A DNA stretch of 64,000 nt, taken from Acidobacteriota bacterium. GTDB taxonomy: Bacteria; Acidobacteriota; Vicinamibacteria; Fen-336. This document shows positions 24,933 through 33,468 of the stretch, in pieces (position 1 is the stretch's first letter; each line of letters starts with the position of its first letter). The translations under genes were made by a program, and so were the position numbers. The stretch lies in NCBI GenBank assembly GCA_022340585.1, contig JAJDNS010000053.1, positions 1 through 64,000 of the forward strand, written 5' to 3'. Below the pieces are notes generated by a model. The model made no database searches, had not been told where the DNA came from, and worked only from the letters and a program-made list of their open reading frames with translations.

Positions 24933-27686
24933 ATGCACTCCTTCCTGCGCCGCTTCCTTCTTTCCCTCAGCGTGGTCCTGCTCACGGCTCCGCTCGCGCC
25001 CGCCGGCGTCGATGCGACCCCGATACCGGGAGGCGGCGTCTGGACCATCGACGACATCCTCCTCGCGGAGCGGGCCGGGAGCTTCGAGGTGTCTCCGGAC
25101 GGGGCCTGGGCCGTCTGGGTGAAGACCCGCATGGACAAGAAGAAGGGCGAGCAGGTCTCGAACCTGATGCTGAGCCGCCTGGACCGCTCCAAGGACGAGA
25201 TCACGTTGTCCCGGGGCCGCCAACGCGACTCCAGCCCCCGGTGGTCGCCGGACGGCACGAAGATCGCCTTCCTGAGCACTCGTCCCCGGCCCGGCAAGGA
25301 CGAGGACGACGACAACGACGAGCCTTCGAAGACCCAGCTCTGGCTCATCGACGCGCGGGGCGGGGACCCCTGGCCCCTGACGAAGCTGGACCGGCCCATC
25401 CGCAGCTTCGACTGGCGAGACGACGAGACGATCGTCTACGCGGCCGCGGAGGCCAGGAGCCTCCGCGAGCAGCAGGCCGACGAGGACAAGGACACGTCAC
25501 AGGTCGTGGAGGTCGCGGAGGAGACGGCCCCGGCCCGGCTCTTCTCGGTGGCCGTGGCCGACGGAGCGGTGACGCGCCTCACCCGGAACGACGACTGGGT
25601 CGGGTCGGTGAAGATCTCACCGGACGGGCGCTGGGCGGTGGCGCTGCACGAGCGGTCCTTGAGCTTCAAGTACGACCACCGGACCCTCCCGGTGGTGAAG
25701 CTCCACGACCTTTCGAGCGGCGAGAGCCGCGCGCTGTTCGAGGAACAGCGCGTCCTCATCTCGGGGATCGAGTGGTCGCCGGACTCGAAGGGCTTCTACC
25801 TCGTTCAGAACTACTCCTCCGATCCGGTCTACTTCACCGCCACCATCCAACGCCTCCACTACGCCGACGTCGAGAGCGCGACGCCGGTGGCGGTGGACCT
25901 GGACTGGGCCAACGGCCTCGGGACCGCCCGGATCCTGCCCACGGCCGACGGCTTCCTGGCCCTGCTCGCCGACGGGGTGCGCTACCGTCCCGCGCGCTAC
26001 ACAAGGTCCGGCTCGGCCTGGACGCGGCAGGACCTCTCCGGCCCCCACGTGCGGAACCTGTTCGACTGGGCTTTGGGCGCGGACGGGACGACCCTCGTCT
26101 ACGAGCACTCGACGGCGACCACGCCTCCCCAGTGGTACCAGGCCGTCCTCGACGGTGGCGCCATCGAGAACGCAGCGGAGCTGACCAACCTCAATCCTGG
26201 CTTCCGGGGCAAGCCGGTCCACGCGACCCGGGTCGAGCGCTGGAAGGGGGCCCGAGACGAGGAGGTGGAAGGGATCCTCTACTTCCCGCTGGACTACGAG
26301 GAGGGGCGTCATTACCCGCTCTTCCTCTCCATCCACGGTGGGCCCACCGGCTACGACATGGACCAGTGGGACCAGAGCTATGGCTACCCCAAGCTGCTGA
26401 TCGCCCAGAAGGGGGCCTTCCTCCTGGAGGTCAACTACCACGGCAGCGGCAACTACGGTCTGGAGTGGGTGGAGTCGATCTGCTGCGGCAACTACTACGA
26501 CCTCGAGCGCGTCGACCTGGAGAATGGGGTCGACCACGTGGTCGGGCTCGGCCTCGCCGACCCGGAGAAGCTCGCGAGCATGGGCTGGTCCAACGGGGCC
26601 ATTCTCACCTCCGAGCTCGTCAGCCGATCGACACGCTACAAGGTGGCCTCGGCAGGGGCCGGGGACGTGGAGTGGATCAGCGACTGGGCCAACGTGGACT
26701 TCGGGGCCTCCTTCGACAACTACTACTTCGGCGCCGCGCCCTACGAGGACCCCGAGCTCTATGTCCGCAAGTCGCCCTACTTCCGCCTGAAGGACGTGGT
26801 CACGCCGACGATCCTCTACACCGGCACCGCGGACCGCAACGTGCCCCCCAGCCAGAGCTGGTCCCACTTCCGGGTCATGCAGCAGGTCGGCAAGACCCCG
26901 GTGCGCTTCGTCCTCTTCCCGGGAGAACCCCACGGCCTGCGCAAGTACGTCCACCAGAAGCGGAAGGTCGTGGAGGACCTGGCCTGGTTCGACCGGCACC
27001 TCTTCGGCTCCGAGGTCTCGGCGCCGGTGGTCAAGGAAGGCTCGCCTCTCGAGGCCGCCCTGGCGCGGGCGGGCTTCGCCGAAGCCGCCGGCCTCTACGG
27101 CCGACAGGTGAACGGCACCCTGGCCCCCGAGTCCGTGTCACACGCAGACCTCCGGGTGAGCCGCTTCGAGGTGACCCGGGCCCAGTACGCGGCCTTCGAC
27201 TCGAAGTACGAGTTCCCCGCCGGGACCGGGAACTACCCGGCCAGCGGCATCACGTTCGAGCAGGCGCAGGCCTACGCCGCCTGGCTCGCCGAGCGGACCG
27301 GGGAGCCGTGGAGGCTGCCCACCGCCGCCGAGGCAAAGACCCTCTACGGGAGGGGGAAGGGCGAGGCGCACAGCGAGTCCACGGGCGGCGAGAACACCCT
27401 CGACCTCTGGGCCGGCTACAGCCCCAACCCCGAGGACGCCGCGCGGCTGCAGGAGAAGGCCGCGGCCCTGGGGGGCGAGTCGCCCCTCCTGAAGGAGGTG
27501 GGGTGGTTCCGCAGCCGAGGGACCCAGGTGTTCGACCTCGGCGGCAACGTGGCGGAGTGGACGGTGGGGGAGGACGGCGCCGGCACCCTGGCCGGCGGAA
27601 GCGCCGATCTCCCGTCCGGCGTCGCGAGCGCGAAGGAGGTCGCCGGCGAGCCCTACCGGGGCTTCCGGGTGGTGGCCACACCGTAG
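24933..27686 (+). CDS. exported S9 peptidase fused to an FGE/SUMF-like domain
   Basis: This 917-aa protein has a signal peptide (FLLSLSVVLLTAPLAPAG), a WD40-like propeller (about 40-430), and a prolyl-oligopeptidase catalytic domain with Ser553 (GWSNGA), Asp634 (GTADRNVPP) and His667 (EPHGL). After about residue 700 comes a second domain typical of the FGE-sulfatase/SUMF family: RVSRFEVTRAQYAAFD, ITFEQAQAYAAWLAERTG, WRLPTAAEAKTL, FDLGGNVAEWT and GEPYRGFRVVATP. The two active Cys of true FGE are not seen, so the C-terminal part is more likely a binding or structural module. The ATG follows GAGG, and a TATACT box lies 25 bp upstream. A frameshift or fusion artefact is unlikely, as the linker is continuous and in frame. 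Confidence 0.9.
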   Translation: MHSFLRRFLLSLSVVLLTAPLAPAGVDATPIPGGGVWTIDDILLAERAGSFEVSPDGAWAVWVKTRMDKKKGEQVSNLMLSRLDRSKDEITLSRGRQRDSSPRWSPDGTKIAFLSTRPRPGKDEDDDNDEPSKTQLWLIDARGGDPWPLTKLDRPIRSFDWRDDETIVYAAAEARSLREQQADEDKDTSQVVEVAEETAPARLFSVAVADGAVTRLTRNDDWVGSVKISPDGRWAVALHERSLSFKYDHRTLPVVKLHDLSSGESRALFEEQRVLISGIEWSPDSKGFYLVQNYSSDPVYFTATIQRLHYADVESATPVAVDLDWANGLGTARILPTADGFLALLADGVRYRPARYTRSGSAWTRQDLSGPHVRNLFDWALGADGTTLVYEHSTATTPPQWYQAVLDGGAIENAAELTNLNPGFRGKPVHATRVERWKGARDEEVEGILYFPLDYEEGRHYPLFLSIHGGPTGYDMDQWDQSYGYPKLLIAQKGAFLLEVNYHGSGNYGLEWVESICCGNYYDLERVDLENGVDHVVGLGLADPEKLASMGWSNGAILTSELVSRSTRYKVASAGAGDVEWISDWANVDFGASFDNYYFGAAPYEDPELYVRKSPYFRLKDVVTPTILYTGTADRNVPPSQSWSHFRVMQQVGKTPVRFVLFPGEPHGLRKYVHQKRKVVEDLAWFDRHLFGSEVSAPVVKEGSPLEAALARAGFAEAAGLYGRQVNGTLAPESVSHADLRVSRFEVTRAQYAAFDSKYEFPAGTGNYPASGITFEQAQAYAAWLAERTGEPWRLPTAAEAKTLYGRGKGEAHSESTGGENTLDLWAGYSPNPEDAARLQEKAAALGGESPLLKEVGWFRSRGTQVFDLGGNVAEWTVGEDGAGTLAGGSADLPSGVASAKEVAGEPYRGFRVVATP

Positions 27687-27946
27687 CGTCCTGTCGTTCC
27701 GAGCCCGACGTCCAGGACGGCGGGCGAGGAATCTGCTGCGAGGATCCCGGGCAGAAGATCCCTGGCGCGCCGGCCCAACGGACGCCGCACTGCCAAGCCC
27801 GAATCCACATCCCGCTTCGTGCTGAGCCTTCTTCCGTCGCATGGGCTCCTCCTTGCTTCGCTGAAGGAGACCGTCGGGCCGAGGCTGGCCGGCGGCGCGT
27901 GGAACTCCTCAGCCCGAGCAGGGCAGGCGGAGCTCCACCCGGAAGG

Positions 27947-28027
27947 AGTCCTTCTCGGTCACCAGGTGTCCTTCTCCGTCATGGAGTGTCGTCCTCGGTG
28001 ACTGAGATGTCGCTCTGCGTCATGGAC
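27947..28027. repeat. four-unit 20/21-bp tandem repeat array
   Basis: Units start at 27947, 27967, 27987 and 28008; the clearest is TGTCCTTCTCCGTCATGGAG. The third unit carries one extra base. Units alternate between CGTCATGGA and GGTSACYRA endings, so pairs 2 and 4 are most alike. The period matches the array at 21.8 kb although the unit sequence differs. Confidence 0.65.
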
Positions 28028-28350
28028 GGGCGCGGACCGAGGGCCGGGGCGTCCCCCACCGGGTTCGAGATGCGCCGATCCAGAACCACACCCCCCCCGA
28101 GGACAGCCTCTCCACCATCGCCCCCGCGGGGTCCCCGAGACCGTCCCGAGCAATGATCGCGCCGAGAAGGGGGCGCACCTCGGGGACAAGGCCGAGCCGC
28201 TTCGCCCTCAAGAAGATCCCGGCCGTACCCACCGCTGGAAAGCCCAGATCGCAGGCGCGCCGGCGTGCCGGACGGGCAGCAAGCACCATTTCGCCTGCGG
28301 TCCACTTCCCGACGCCCTCCGAAGGCGCAGCTTGGAGGAGCCCCGTTTCT

Positions 28351-28380
28351 CTGCCAAGGCACCCGGCCGCAGGCCGGTTC
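28351..28380. repeat. dispersed palindromic repeat, copy 1
   Basis: It contains CCGGCCGCAGGCCGG, a 6-bp perfect stem with a GCA loop, preceded by CTGCCAAGGCA. It is 29/30 identical to 42401-42430. Confidence 0.75.
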
Positions 28381-28436
28381 CTCGCTCGGGATGACAGACC
28401 GAAGGGGGTAAGATCCCGGGGACCGGAGGTGTAGGC

Positions 28437-29705
28437 ATGGATCGTCGAGTCTTCCTGGGCACGCTGGCCGCGGGCACGGCTCTCGCGGGACGCACGCGCG
28501 GGGCGGGCGCGGAGGCGCCGTTGAAGGTCGGCCTCATCGGCTGCGGCTGGTACGGCGGAGTGGTGCTGAAGGCAGCCTTCGAGACCGGGGGCGTCGAGGT
28601 CGTGGCCCTGTGCGACGTGGACAGCGCGCACCTGGACGAGATGGGCACGATGCTCGCAGAGCGGCAGTCGAAGACGCCGGCCCGGTACAAGGACTGGCGC
28701 GAGGCCCTCGACCACGAGGGGCTGCAGGCGGTGGTCATCGCCACCCCGCCCCACTGGCACGCCCTGCCCTTCATCGAGGCCTGCCGGCGGGGGCTCGACA
28801 TCTACTGCGAGAAGCCCCTGGCCTACGACATCCGCGAGGGACAGGCCATGGTGGAAGCGGCCAGGGCCAGCGACGCCGTCATCCAGGTGGGCTTCCAGCG
28901 ACGGCACAGCCCCGCCATCGGTCAGGCCGCCCGGTACATCCAGGACGGAGGGCCGGGCCGGGTCGTGACCGCCGCCGCCCAGATCCACTACCCCGCGGAG
29001 CTGAGGGACCCGACTCCCAAGGCCCCACCGGCCTCGCTGGACTGGGACTTCTGGTGTGGTCCGGCCCCGAAGCTGCCCTACAGCGAGCAGGTCGGCCACT
29101 TCGCCTGGCGGCTGGAGAAGGCCTACGGCAACGGGCACCTGGTGGACTGGGGCATCCACTGGATCGACGCGATCCGGATGGCCCTCGGCCTGGGAATGCC
29201 CCGGGCCGTCACCGCCGCCGGGGGTCTCTACGCGCTGAAGGGCCGCATCACGACCCCGGACGTCCTTCAGGTCTGCTTCGAGTTCGAGGAGTGCCCGGTC
29301 ACCTGGAACCACCGGATCTTCCCCACCGCCGAGTTCACCCCCGAGACCAACATCGGCATGTCGTTCTTCGGGGAGAAGGAGTCGGTCTTCCTGAACGATC
29401 GGCGCTACGTAGTGGCCCCGGTCGAGAAGGGCGCCGAGCGCAGGACGGTGGAGCCCAAGGGCAACGCCCAGGTCGCTCACGTCAAGGACTGGCTCGACGC
29501 CGTCCGGACTCGCGGGAAGGTCTCCTGCCCTCCGGAGGATGCCTTCCTGTCCACCGCGACCGTGCAGCTCGCCATGATCGCTCTCGAGACCGGTGGTCGA
29601 GTGGAGTGGGACGCCGGTACCGGCGGCGTGGCCGGCAACCCGGAGGCCGCCGCGCTCCTGAAGCGTGACTACCGGGGCCCCTGGACCCATCCCTGGAAGG
29701 GCTGA
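28437..29705 (+). CDS. Tat-exported Gfo/Idh/MocA family oxidoreductase
   Basis: This 422-aa protein has a twin-arginine signal (DRRVFLGTLAAGTALAG), then a Rossmann domain (KVGLIGCGWYGGVV), the CEKPLAYD motif and a C-terminal alpha/beta domain with WGIHWIDAIRMALG. The family oxidises or interconverts sugars; Tat-exported members are common in bacteria that degrade glycans in the periplasm and keep a tightly bound NAD(P). The start follows CGGAGGTG. It is followed by the DUF885 gene after 47 bp. The neighbouring S9-SUMF protein lies 750 bp away and need not be related. Confidence 0.92.
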   Translation: MDRRVFLGTLAAGTALAGRTRGAGAEAPLKVGLIGCGWYGGVVLKAAFETGGVEVVALCDVDSAHLDEMGTMLAERQSKTPARYKDWREALDHEGLQAVVIATPPHWHALPFIEACRRGLDIYCEKPLAYDIREGQAMVEAARASDAVIQVGFQRRHSPAIGQAARYIQDGGPGRVVTAAAQIHYPAELRDPTPKAPPASLDWDFWCGPAPKLPYSEQVGHFAWRLEKAYGNGHLVDWGIHWIDAIRMALGLGMPRAVTAAGGLYALKGRITTPDVLQVCFEFEECPVTWNHRIFPTAEFTPETNIGMSFFGEKESVFLNDRRYVVAPVEKGAERRTVEPKGNAQVAHVKDWLDAVRTRGKVSCPPEDAFLSTATVQLAMIALETGGRVEWDAGTGGVAGNPEAAALLKRDYRGPWTHPWKG

Positions 29706-29752
29706 GCGTCCGAACCGGACCTCGGACGCACGGGAAAGAAGTGGAGGCAGGA

Positions 29753-31507
29753 GTGCGACTGAACGGAATCCTCGTGGCCGTCGTCCTGGCGGCCTCCACC
29801 GTGGGCGCGCAGCCGCCCGCTCCGGACTGGGTCGAGACGAGCAACGGGCACGCGCAGGTCCTGCTGGGAGTCATGGCCGAGACCAGCCCGGAGACCGCGG
29901 CGCGCTACGGGGTTGAGGGGGTCGACGAGGAGATCCTCGACCTCTCCGCTGGCTACCGAGAACGACGACGGGAAGCCCTGCGGGCGGCCCTGCGTGAGCT
30001 GGAGACGCGCCTGGAGAACGCCGAGCACCCGAAGGTGCGACAGGACCTCGAGATCATGATCGGCGAGGTCGAGCTCGACCTCGCCGGTCAGGAGCTCTCG
30101 GACGAGCTGGAGCTTCCCTACTACGACCTGAACCGGCTCGTCTTCCACAGCCTGCACGGTCTGCTCGACGAGCGGGTGGCCGCCGAGAGGCGGCCGGCGG
30201 CGTTCGAGCGGCTGAAGCGCTACGCGGGACTCGCGGCCGGCTACGAGCCCATCGCGCTCCTGGCCACCCAGAGGACGCGGGAGAAGCTGGACCAGGCGGG
30301 GCTCCAGGCCCCCTATCGGGGCGAGCTGGAGAAGAGTCTGGCCGACGGGCCGCAGATGCGGGCCGGTCTGGCTCCCCTGTTCGAGGAATTCGGGATCGAC
30401 GGGTACGAGGGCGCCCTGGAGGTGCTCGAGGATCAGCTCGCCGTCTACGACGACTTCGTGAGAAAGGAGCTGCTGCCCCGGGCCCGGGAGGACTTCCGTC
30501 AGCGGCCCGAGATCTACGCCCACTCGCTCCGTCAGCTCGGGATAGACGTCGCGCCCGAGGAGCTCGCCTGGCAGGCCCGCGCCTCCTTCCGGGAGATCCA
30601 GCTCCAGATGCAGGAGGTCGCCGCCCACGTTGCCGAGCTTCGCACGATGCCCTCCAGCGACTACCGCGATGTGATCCGCCAGCTGAAGGCCGAACAGCTC
30701 GTGGGCGACGCCATCCTCCCCCACTACCAGCAGCGTCTGCGGCAGATCGAGGAGATCGTGCGCCGCGAGGACCTGGTCACCCTGCCCGCTCGCGCCGCCC
30801 GCATCCGCCTGGCCACCGAGGCCGAGAGCGCCGCCATCCCCGCCCCCCACATGAGCATGCCCCGCCTCGTCGGCAACAGCGGCGAGCTGGGCGAGTTCGT
30901 GCTCCCGCTGCGGATCCCCGGCGGGGAGGGGACGCAGAAGCAGTTCGACGACTTCACCTTCGCCGCCGCCTCGTGGACCCTGACCGTGCACGAGGCCCGG
31001 CCCGGCCACGAGATGCAGTTCGCCTCCATGATCGAGGGCGGGGTCTCCATGGCCCGGGCCATCTTCGCGGCCAACAGCACGAACGTCGAGGGCTGGGCGC
31101 TCTACGCCGAGTCCTTCGTCAAGCCCTGGATGCCCCCGGAGGGACAGCTCGTCTCGCTCCAGCACCGGCTCGTTCGGGCGGCCCGGGCATTCCTGGACCC
31201 CGAGCTGCAGCTCGGGAAGATCTCCCCGGAGGAGGCCCGACGGCTCCTGAGGGAGGACGTGGTGCTCTCCGACGCCGCGGCCACGAGCGAGATCGACCGC
31301 TACACGTTCCGAATGCCGGGCCAGGCCTGCTCCTACTACTACGGGTACAGCCGGATGATCACCCTGCGCAGCGACGTGCAGAAGGCCCTGGGGGCGAGCT
31401 TCGATCCCCGCGCGTTTCACGACTTCGTCCTGGCCCAGGGACTCCTGACCCCGGGCCTGCTCCGCCAGGCCGTCTTCGAGGACTTCGTCCCCGCCGCGAC
31501 GCGCTAG
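29753..31507 (+). CDS. exported DUF885 family protein (M3-like metallopeptidase fold)
   Basis: This 584-aa protein has a signal peptide (GILVAVVLAASTVGAQ). The GTG start is chosen because GGAGG lies five bases before it. The body is mostly helical, and the conserved HEARPGHEMQF motif with a downstream EGWALYAE is the hallmark of DUF885, whose fold resembles M3/M32 gluzincin peptidases. A zinc-peptidase activity is therefore plausible but unproven for the family. It is co-directional with the Tat oxidoreductase. Confidence 0.88.
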   Translation: MRLNGILVAVVLAASTVGAQPPAPDWVETSNGHAQVLLGVMAETSPETAARYGVEGVDEEILDLSAGYRERRREALRAALRELETRLENAEHPKVRQDLEIMIGEVELDLAGQELSDELELPYYDLNRLVFHSLHGLLDERVAAERRPAAFERLKRYAGLAAGYEPIALLATQRTREKLDQAGLQAPYRGELEKSLADGPQMRAGLAPLFEEFGIDGYEGALEVLEDQLAVYDDFVRKELLPRAREDFRQRPEIYAHSLRQLGIDVAPEELAWQARASFREIQLQMQEVAAHVAELRTMPSSDYRDVIRQLKAEQLVGDAILPHYQQRLRQIEEIVRREDLVTLPARAARIRLATEAESAAIPAPHMSMPRLVGNSGELGEFVLPLRIPGGEGTQKQFDDFTFAAASWTLTVHEARPGHEMQFASMIEGGVSMARAIFAANSTNVEGWALYAESFVKPWMPPEGQLVSLQHRLVRAARAFLDPELQLGKISPEEARRLLREDVVLSDAAATSEIDRYTFRMPGQACSYYYGYSRMITLRSDVQKALGASFDPRAFHDFVLAQGLLTPGLLRQAVFEDFVPAATR

Positions 31508-31571
31508 TGCCCGGATCCGGGATTACGCTGGCATTCGAGCGCCGATGCATCCCGCCTGGTGGCGTTGCTCG

Positions 31572-32537
31572 CTAGGCGTCCTCGCTCGGGTAGCGGAAGA
31601 GCGGCGTCCCGGCCGCGGCCTTCGCCTTCAGCACCTTCTCCTCGTCGGGGGTGATGGGCCGGAAGTCCCTGGCGAGCTTTACCGCCATCTCGAACAGCAC
31701 CGGCTCGCCGGGCGGGACCGCCGCGGTCACGGGGTGCGAGAGCGTGAAGCGCAGGGCGAGAGCGGCTTCGTCCTCGTCGTCCACGGGCTCGTACCAGCAC
31801 TTCTCGTAGCGCCGCTTCGCCCCCTCCGGCAACGGGCCCCTGGCCATCGCCTTCAGGCAGAGGATGCCCATCCCCTTCTCCCTCGCCTTCGCCATCACCT
31901 GAGGTCCGAAGTCCCCGGCGTTCCACGTCGCGTAGTTGAAGGGGAAGAGGATCGTGTCGAAATCGTAGCCGTCCATCAGCGCCGTGGCCGCCTCGACCGA
32001 GTGAGCGGAGAACCCCAGGAAGCGCACCTTTCCCGCCTTCTTGGCGGCCTCGAAGCCCTCCATGGCCCCGCCCGGGGCGAAGATCGTCTCCACGTCGGCC
32101 CTCTTCGTCACCGCGTGGTGCTGGTAGAGGTCGAAGTGATCGGTCCGGAGCTTCTTCAGGGACCCTTCGAGCTCGGCGAGGGCGCCGTCCTTCGTCCTCT
32201 CCTGGGTCTTGCAGGCGAGGAAGACGTCCTTGCGGTACGGCTCCAGGGCCGGGCCCAGCATGTCCTCGGCGTTTCCATAGGTCGGCGCCACGTCGAAGTA
32301 GTTGATGCCGGCGTCGATCGCCAGGCGCACGGACCTCGACGCCTCCTCGGCGGTCACCTTCGAGACCACGATCCCCCCGAAGCCGATGCACGAGAGCTTC
32401 TCCCCGGTCTTCCCGAGGGCCCGTCGTTCCAGACCGCCGGACGGCCTGTCCCTCTCCAGCCCGGCCAGATCAGCAGGAAACAGCGACAGGGCCGCCCCGG
32501 CTCCCGCCGCGCCCGCCACGAACTCGCGCCTCTTCAT
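31572..32537 (-). CDS. Tat-exported aldo/keto reductase
   Basis: This 321-aa protein has a Tat signal (KRREFVAGAAGAGAALSLF). The AKR domain starts RRALGKTGEKLSCIGFGG. The catalytic residues are Asp/Tyr in NYFDVAPTYGNAEDML, Lys in FLACKTQERTK and His in DLYQHHAV. The start follows AGGGAAG. It is the second Tat-type AKR in the window (the other is at 14.9 kb), but the two are not close copies. It is divergent from the receiver/HATPase gene. Confidence 0.9.
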   Translation of the reverse strand: MKRREFVAGAAGAGAALSLFPADLAGLERDRPSGGLERRALGKTGEKLSCIGFGGIVVSKVTAEEASRSVRLAIDAGINYFDVAPTYGNAEDMLGPALEPYRKDVFLACKTQERTKDGALAELEGSLKKLRTDHFDLYQHHAVTKRADVETIFAPGGAMEGFEAAKKAGKVRFLGFSAHSVEAATALMDGYDFDTILFPFNYATWNAGDFGPQVMAKAREKGMGILCLKAMARGPLPEGAKRRYEKCWYEPVDDEDEAALALRFTLSHPVTAAVPPGEPVLFEMAVKLARDFRPITPDEEKVLKAKAAAGTPLFRYPSEDA

Positions 32538-32620
32538 CGCTTCCCTCCCTGGCCCGGATTCTGGTCGACTTCGCGGTCGCATTACAATACCGGGGCCCAT
32601 CCGGCAGCGAGGTACGCGGC

Positions 32621-33454
32621 ATGACACGGCTCCTACTCATCAACCCTCCCGAGGGCCTGGGCCCGGCCCTGAGCTCCTCACCGCTCCTCGAAGGCACCGG
32701 CATCGACACCGCGATCGGCGAGGCCGACGCCTTGCGGCGGCTTCGCATTCGCTCCTACGACGTGGTCTTCACCGACCCCTCGACGCCGGTGGAGGAGGAT
32801 CTCGTCTTCCTCGCGGAGGCCCGACTCGCCCGCCCCGGGGTCCGGCCCATGGTTCTGACCACCCAGGCCGCTCCGGAGGAGGTCATCGCCGCGCTGCGCT
32901 CCCGCGTCTTCGCCTTCTTCTCCGCGCCCTGGGACCTTCCGGAGATCACGGACATGGCGAAACGGGCGGTCGCGGCCACGGAGTGGCACGAGGGAATCGA
33001 GGTCGTCTCGGCCAAGCCCGACTGGATCGCGCTGCGCGTCAACTGCGGCCTGCTCACGGTGGAGCGACTCGTCCGCTTTCTTTCGGAGCTCGGGAAGGAC
33101 CTGCCGGAGAGCGACCGCGAGGAGACGATGCTGGCCTTCCGCGAGATCCTGGTGAACGCCATGGAGCACGGCGGCGAGTTCAACCCCGAGCAGGTGGTCG
33201 AGGTCGCGGCGATCCGGACGCGGCGCACCGTGGTCTACTACGTCAAGGATCCGGGGCCCGGGTTCGACCCCGCTGGCATCCCGCACGCGCTGCCGGACGA
33301 CGCGGAGAGCGACCTGCTCGCCCACGCCGAGCGGCGGTCGGAGATGGGGTTGAGGCCCGGAGGCTTCGGCTTGCTCCTCGCCCGCAAGATCGTCGACGAG
33401 ATGATCCACAGCGAGCGGGGCAACGAGGTCCTGCTGATCAAGTACATCGTCTAG
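32621..33454 (+). CDS. degenerate receiver fused to SpoIIAB/RsbW-type ATPase
   Basis: This 277-aa cytoplasmic protein has residues 1-125 with a receiver-like fold, but the acidic pocket is replaced (LLLINPPEG) and the phospho-acceptor position reads VVFTDPST, so normal phosphorylation is uncertain. Residues 150-277 form an HATPase_c_2 domain of the anti-sigma type with REILVNAMEHGGEF (N-box), VKDPGPGFDP (G1) and GLRPGGFGLLLARKIVDEM (G2). It probably binds a sigma or anti-sigma-factor antagonist. TACAAT lies at 32583-32588. The next gene follows after 14 bp. A related single-domain protein is at 56.9 kb. Confidence 0.85.
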   Translation: MTRLLLINPPEGLGPALSSSPLLEGTGIDTAIGEADALRRLRIRSYDVVFTDPSTPVEEDLVFLAEARLARPGVRPMVLTTQAAPEEVIAALRSRVFAFFSAPWDLPEITDMAKRAVAATEWHEGIEVVSAKPDWIALRVNCGLLTVERLVRFLSELGKDLPESDREETMLAFREILVNAMEHGGEFNPEQVVEVAAIRTRRTVVYYVKDPGPGFDPAGIPHALPDDAESDLLAHAERRSEMGLRPGGFGLLLARKIVDEMIHSERGNEVLLIKYIV

Positions 33455-33468
33455 AGAGGCCAACGATC

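Larger units (their letters stand above)
27687..28436. other. 750-bp stretch without a recognisable gene
   Basis: The short open frames here have no recognisable motifs, and codon bias unlike the neighbours. The region holds a 20-bp tandem array (27947-28027) and a palindromic dispersed repeat (28351-28380). The last 20 bp include an ACCGGAGGTG ribosome site for the next gene. Confidence 0.7.

Noticed and set aside
24851-28156. 1101-codon open frame overlapping the S9-SUMF gene
   Set aside because: It is an Arg/Gly-rich out-of-frame read of the real gene, with no motif of its own.
28153-28434. Small reading frame before the Tat oxidoreductase
   Set aside because: It reads through the dispersed palindrome and has no recognisable motif or ribosome site.
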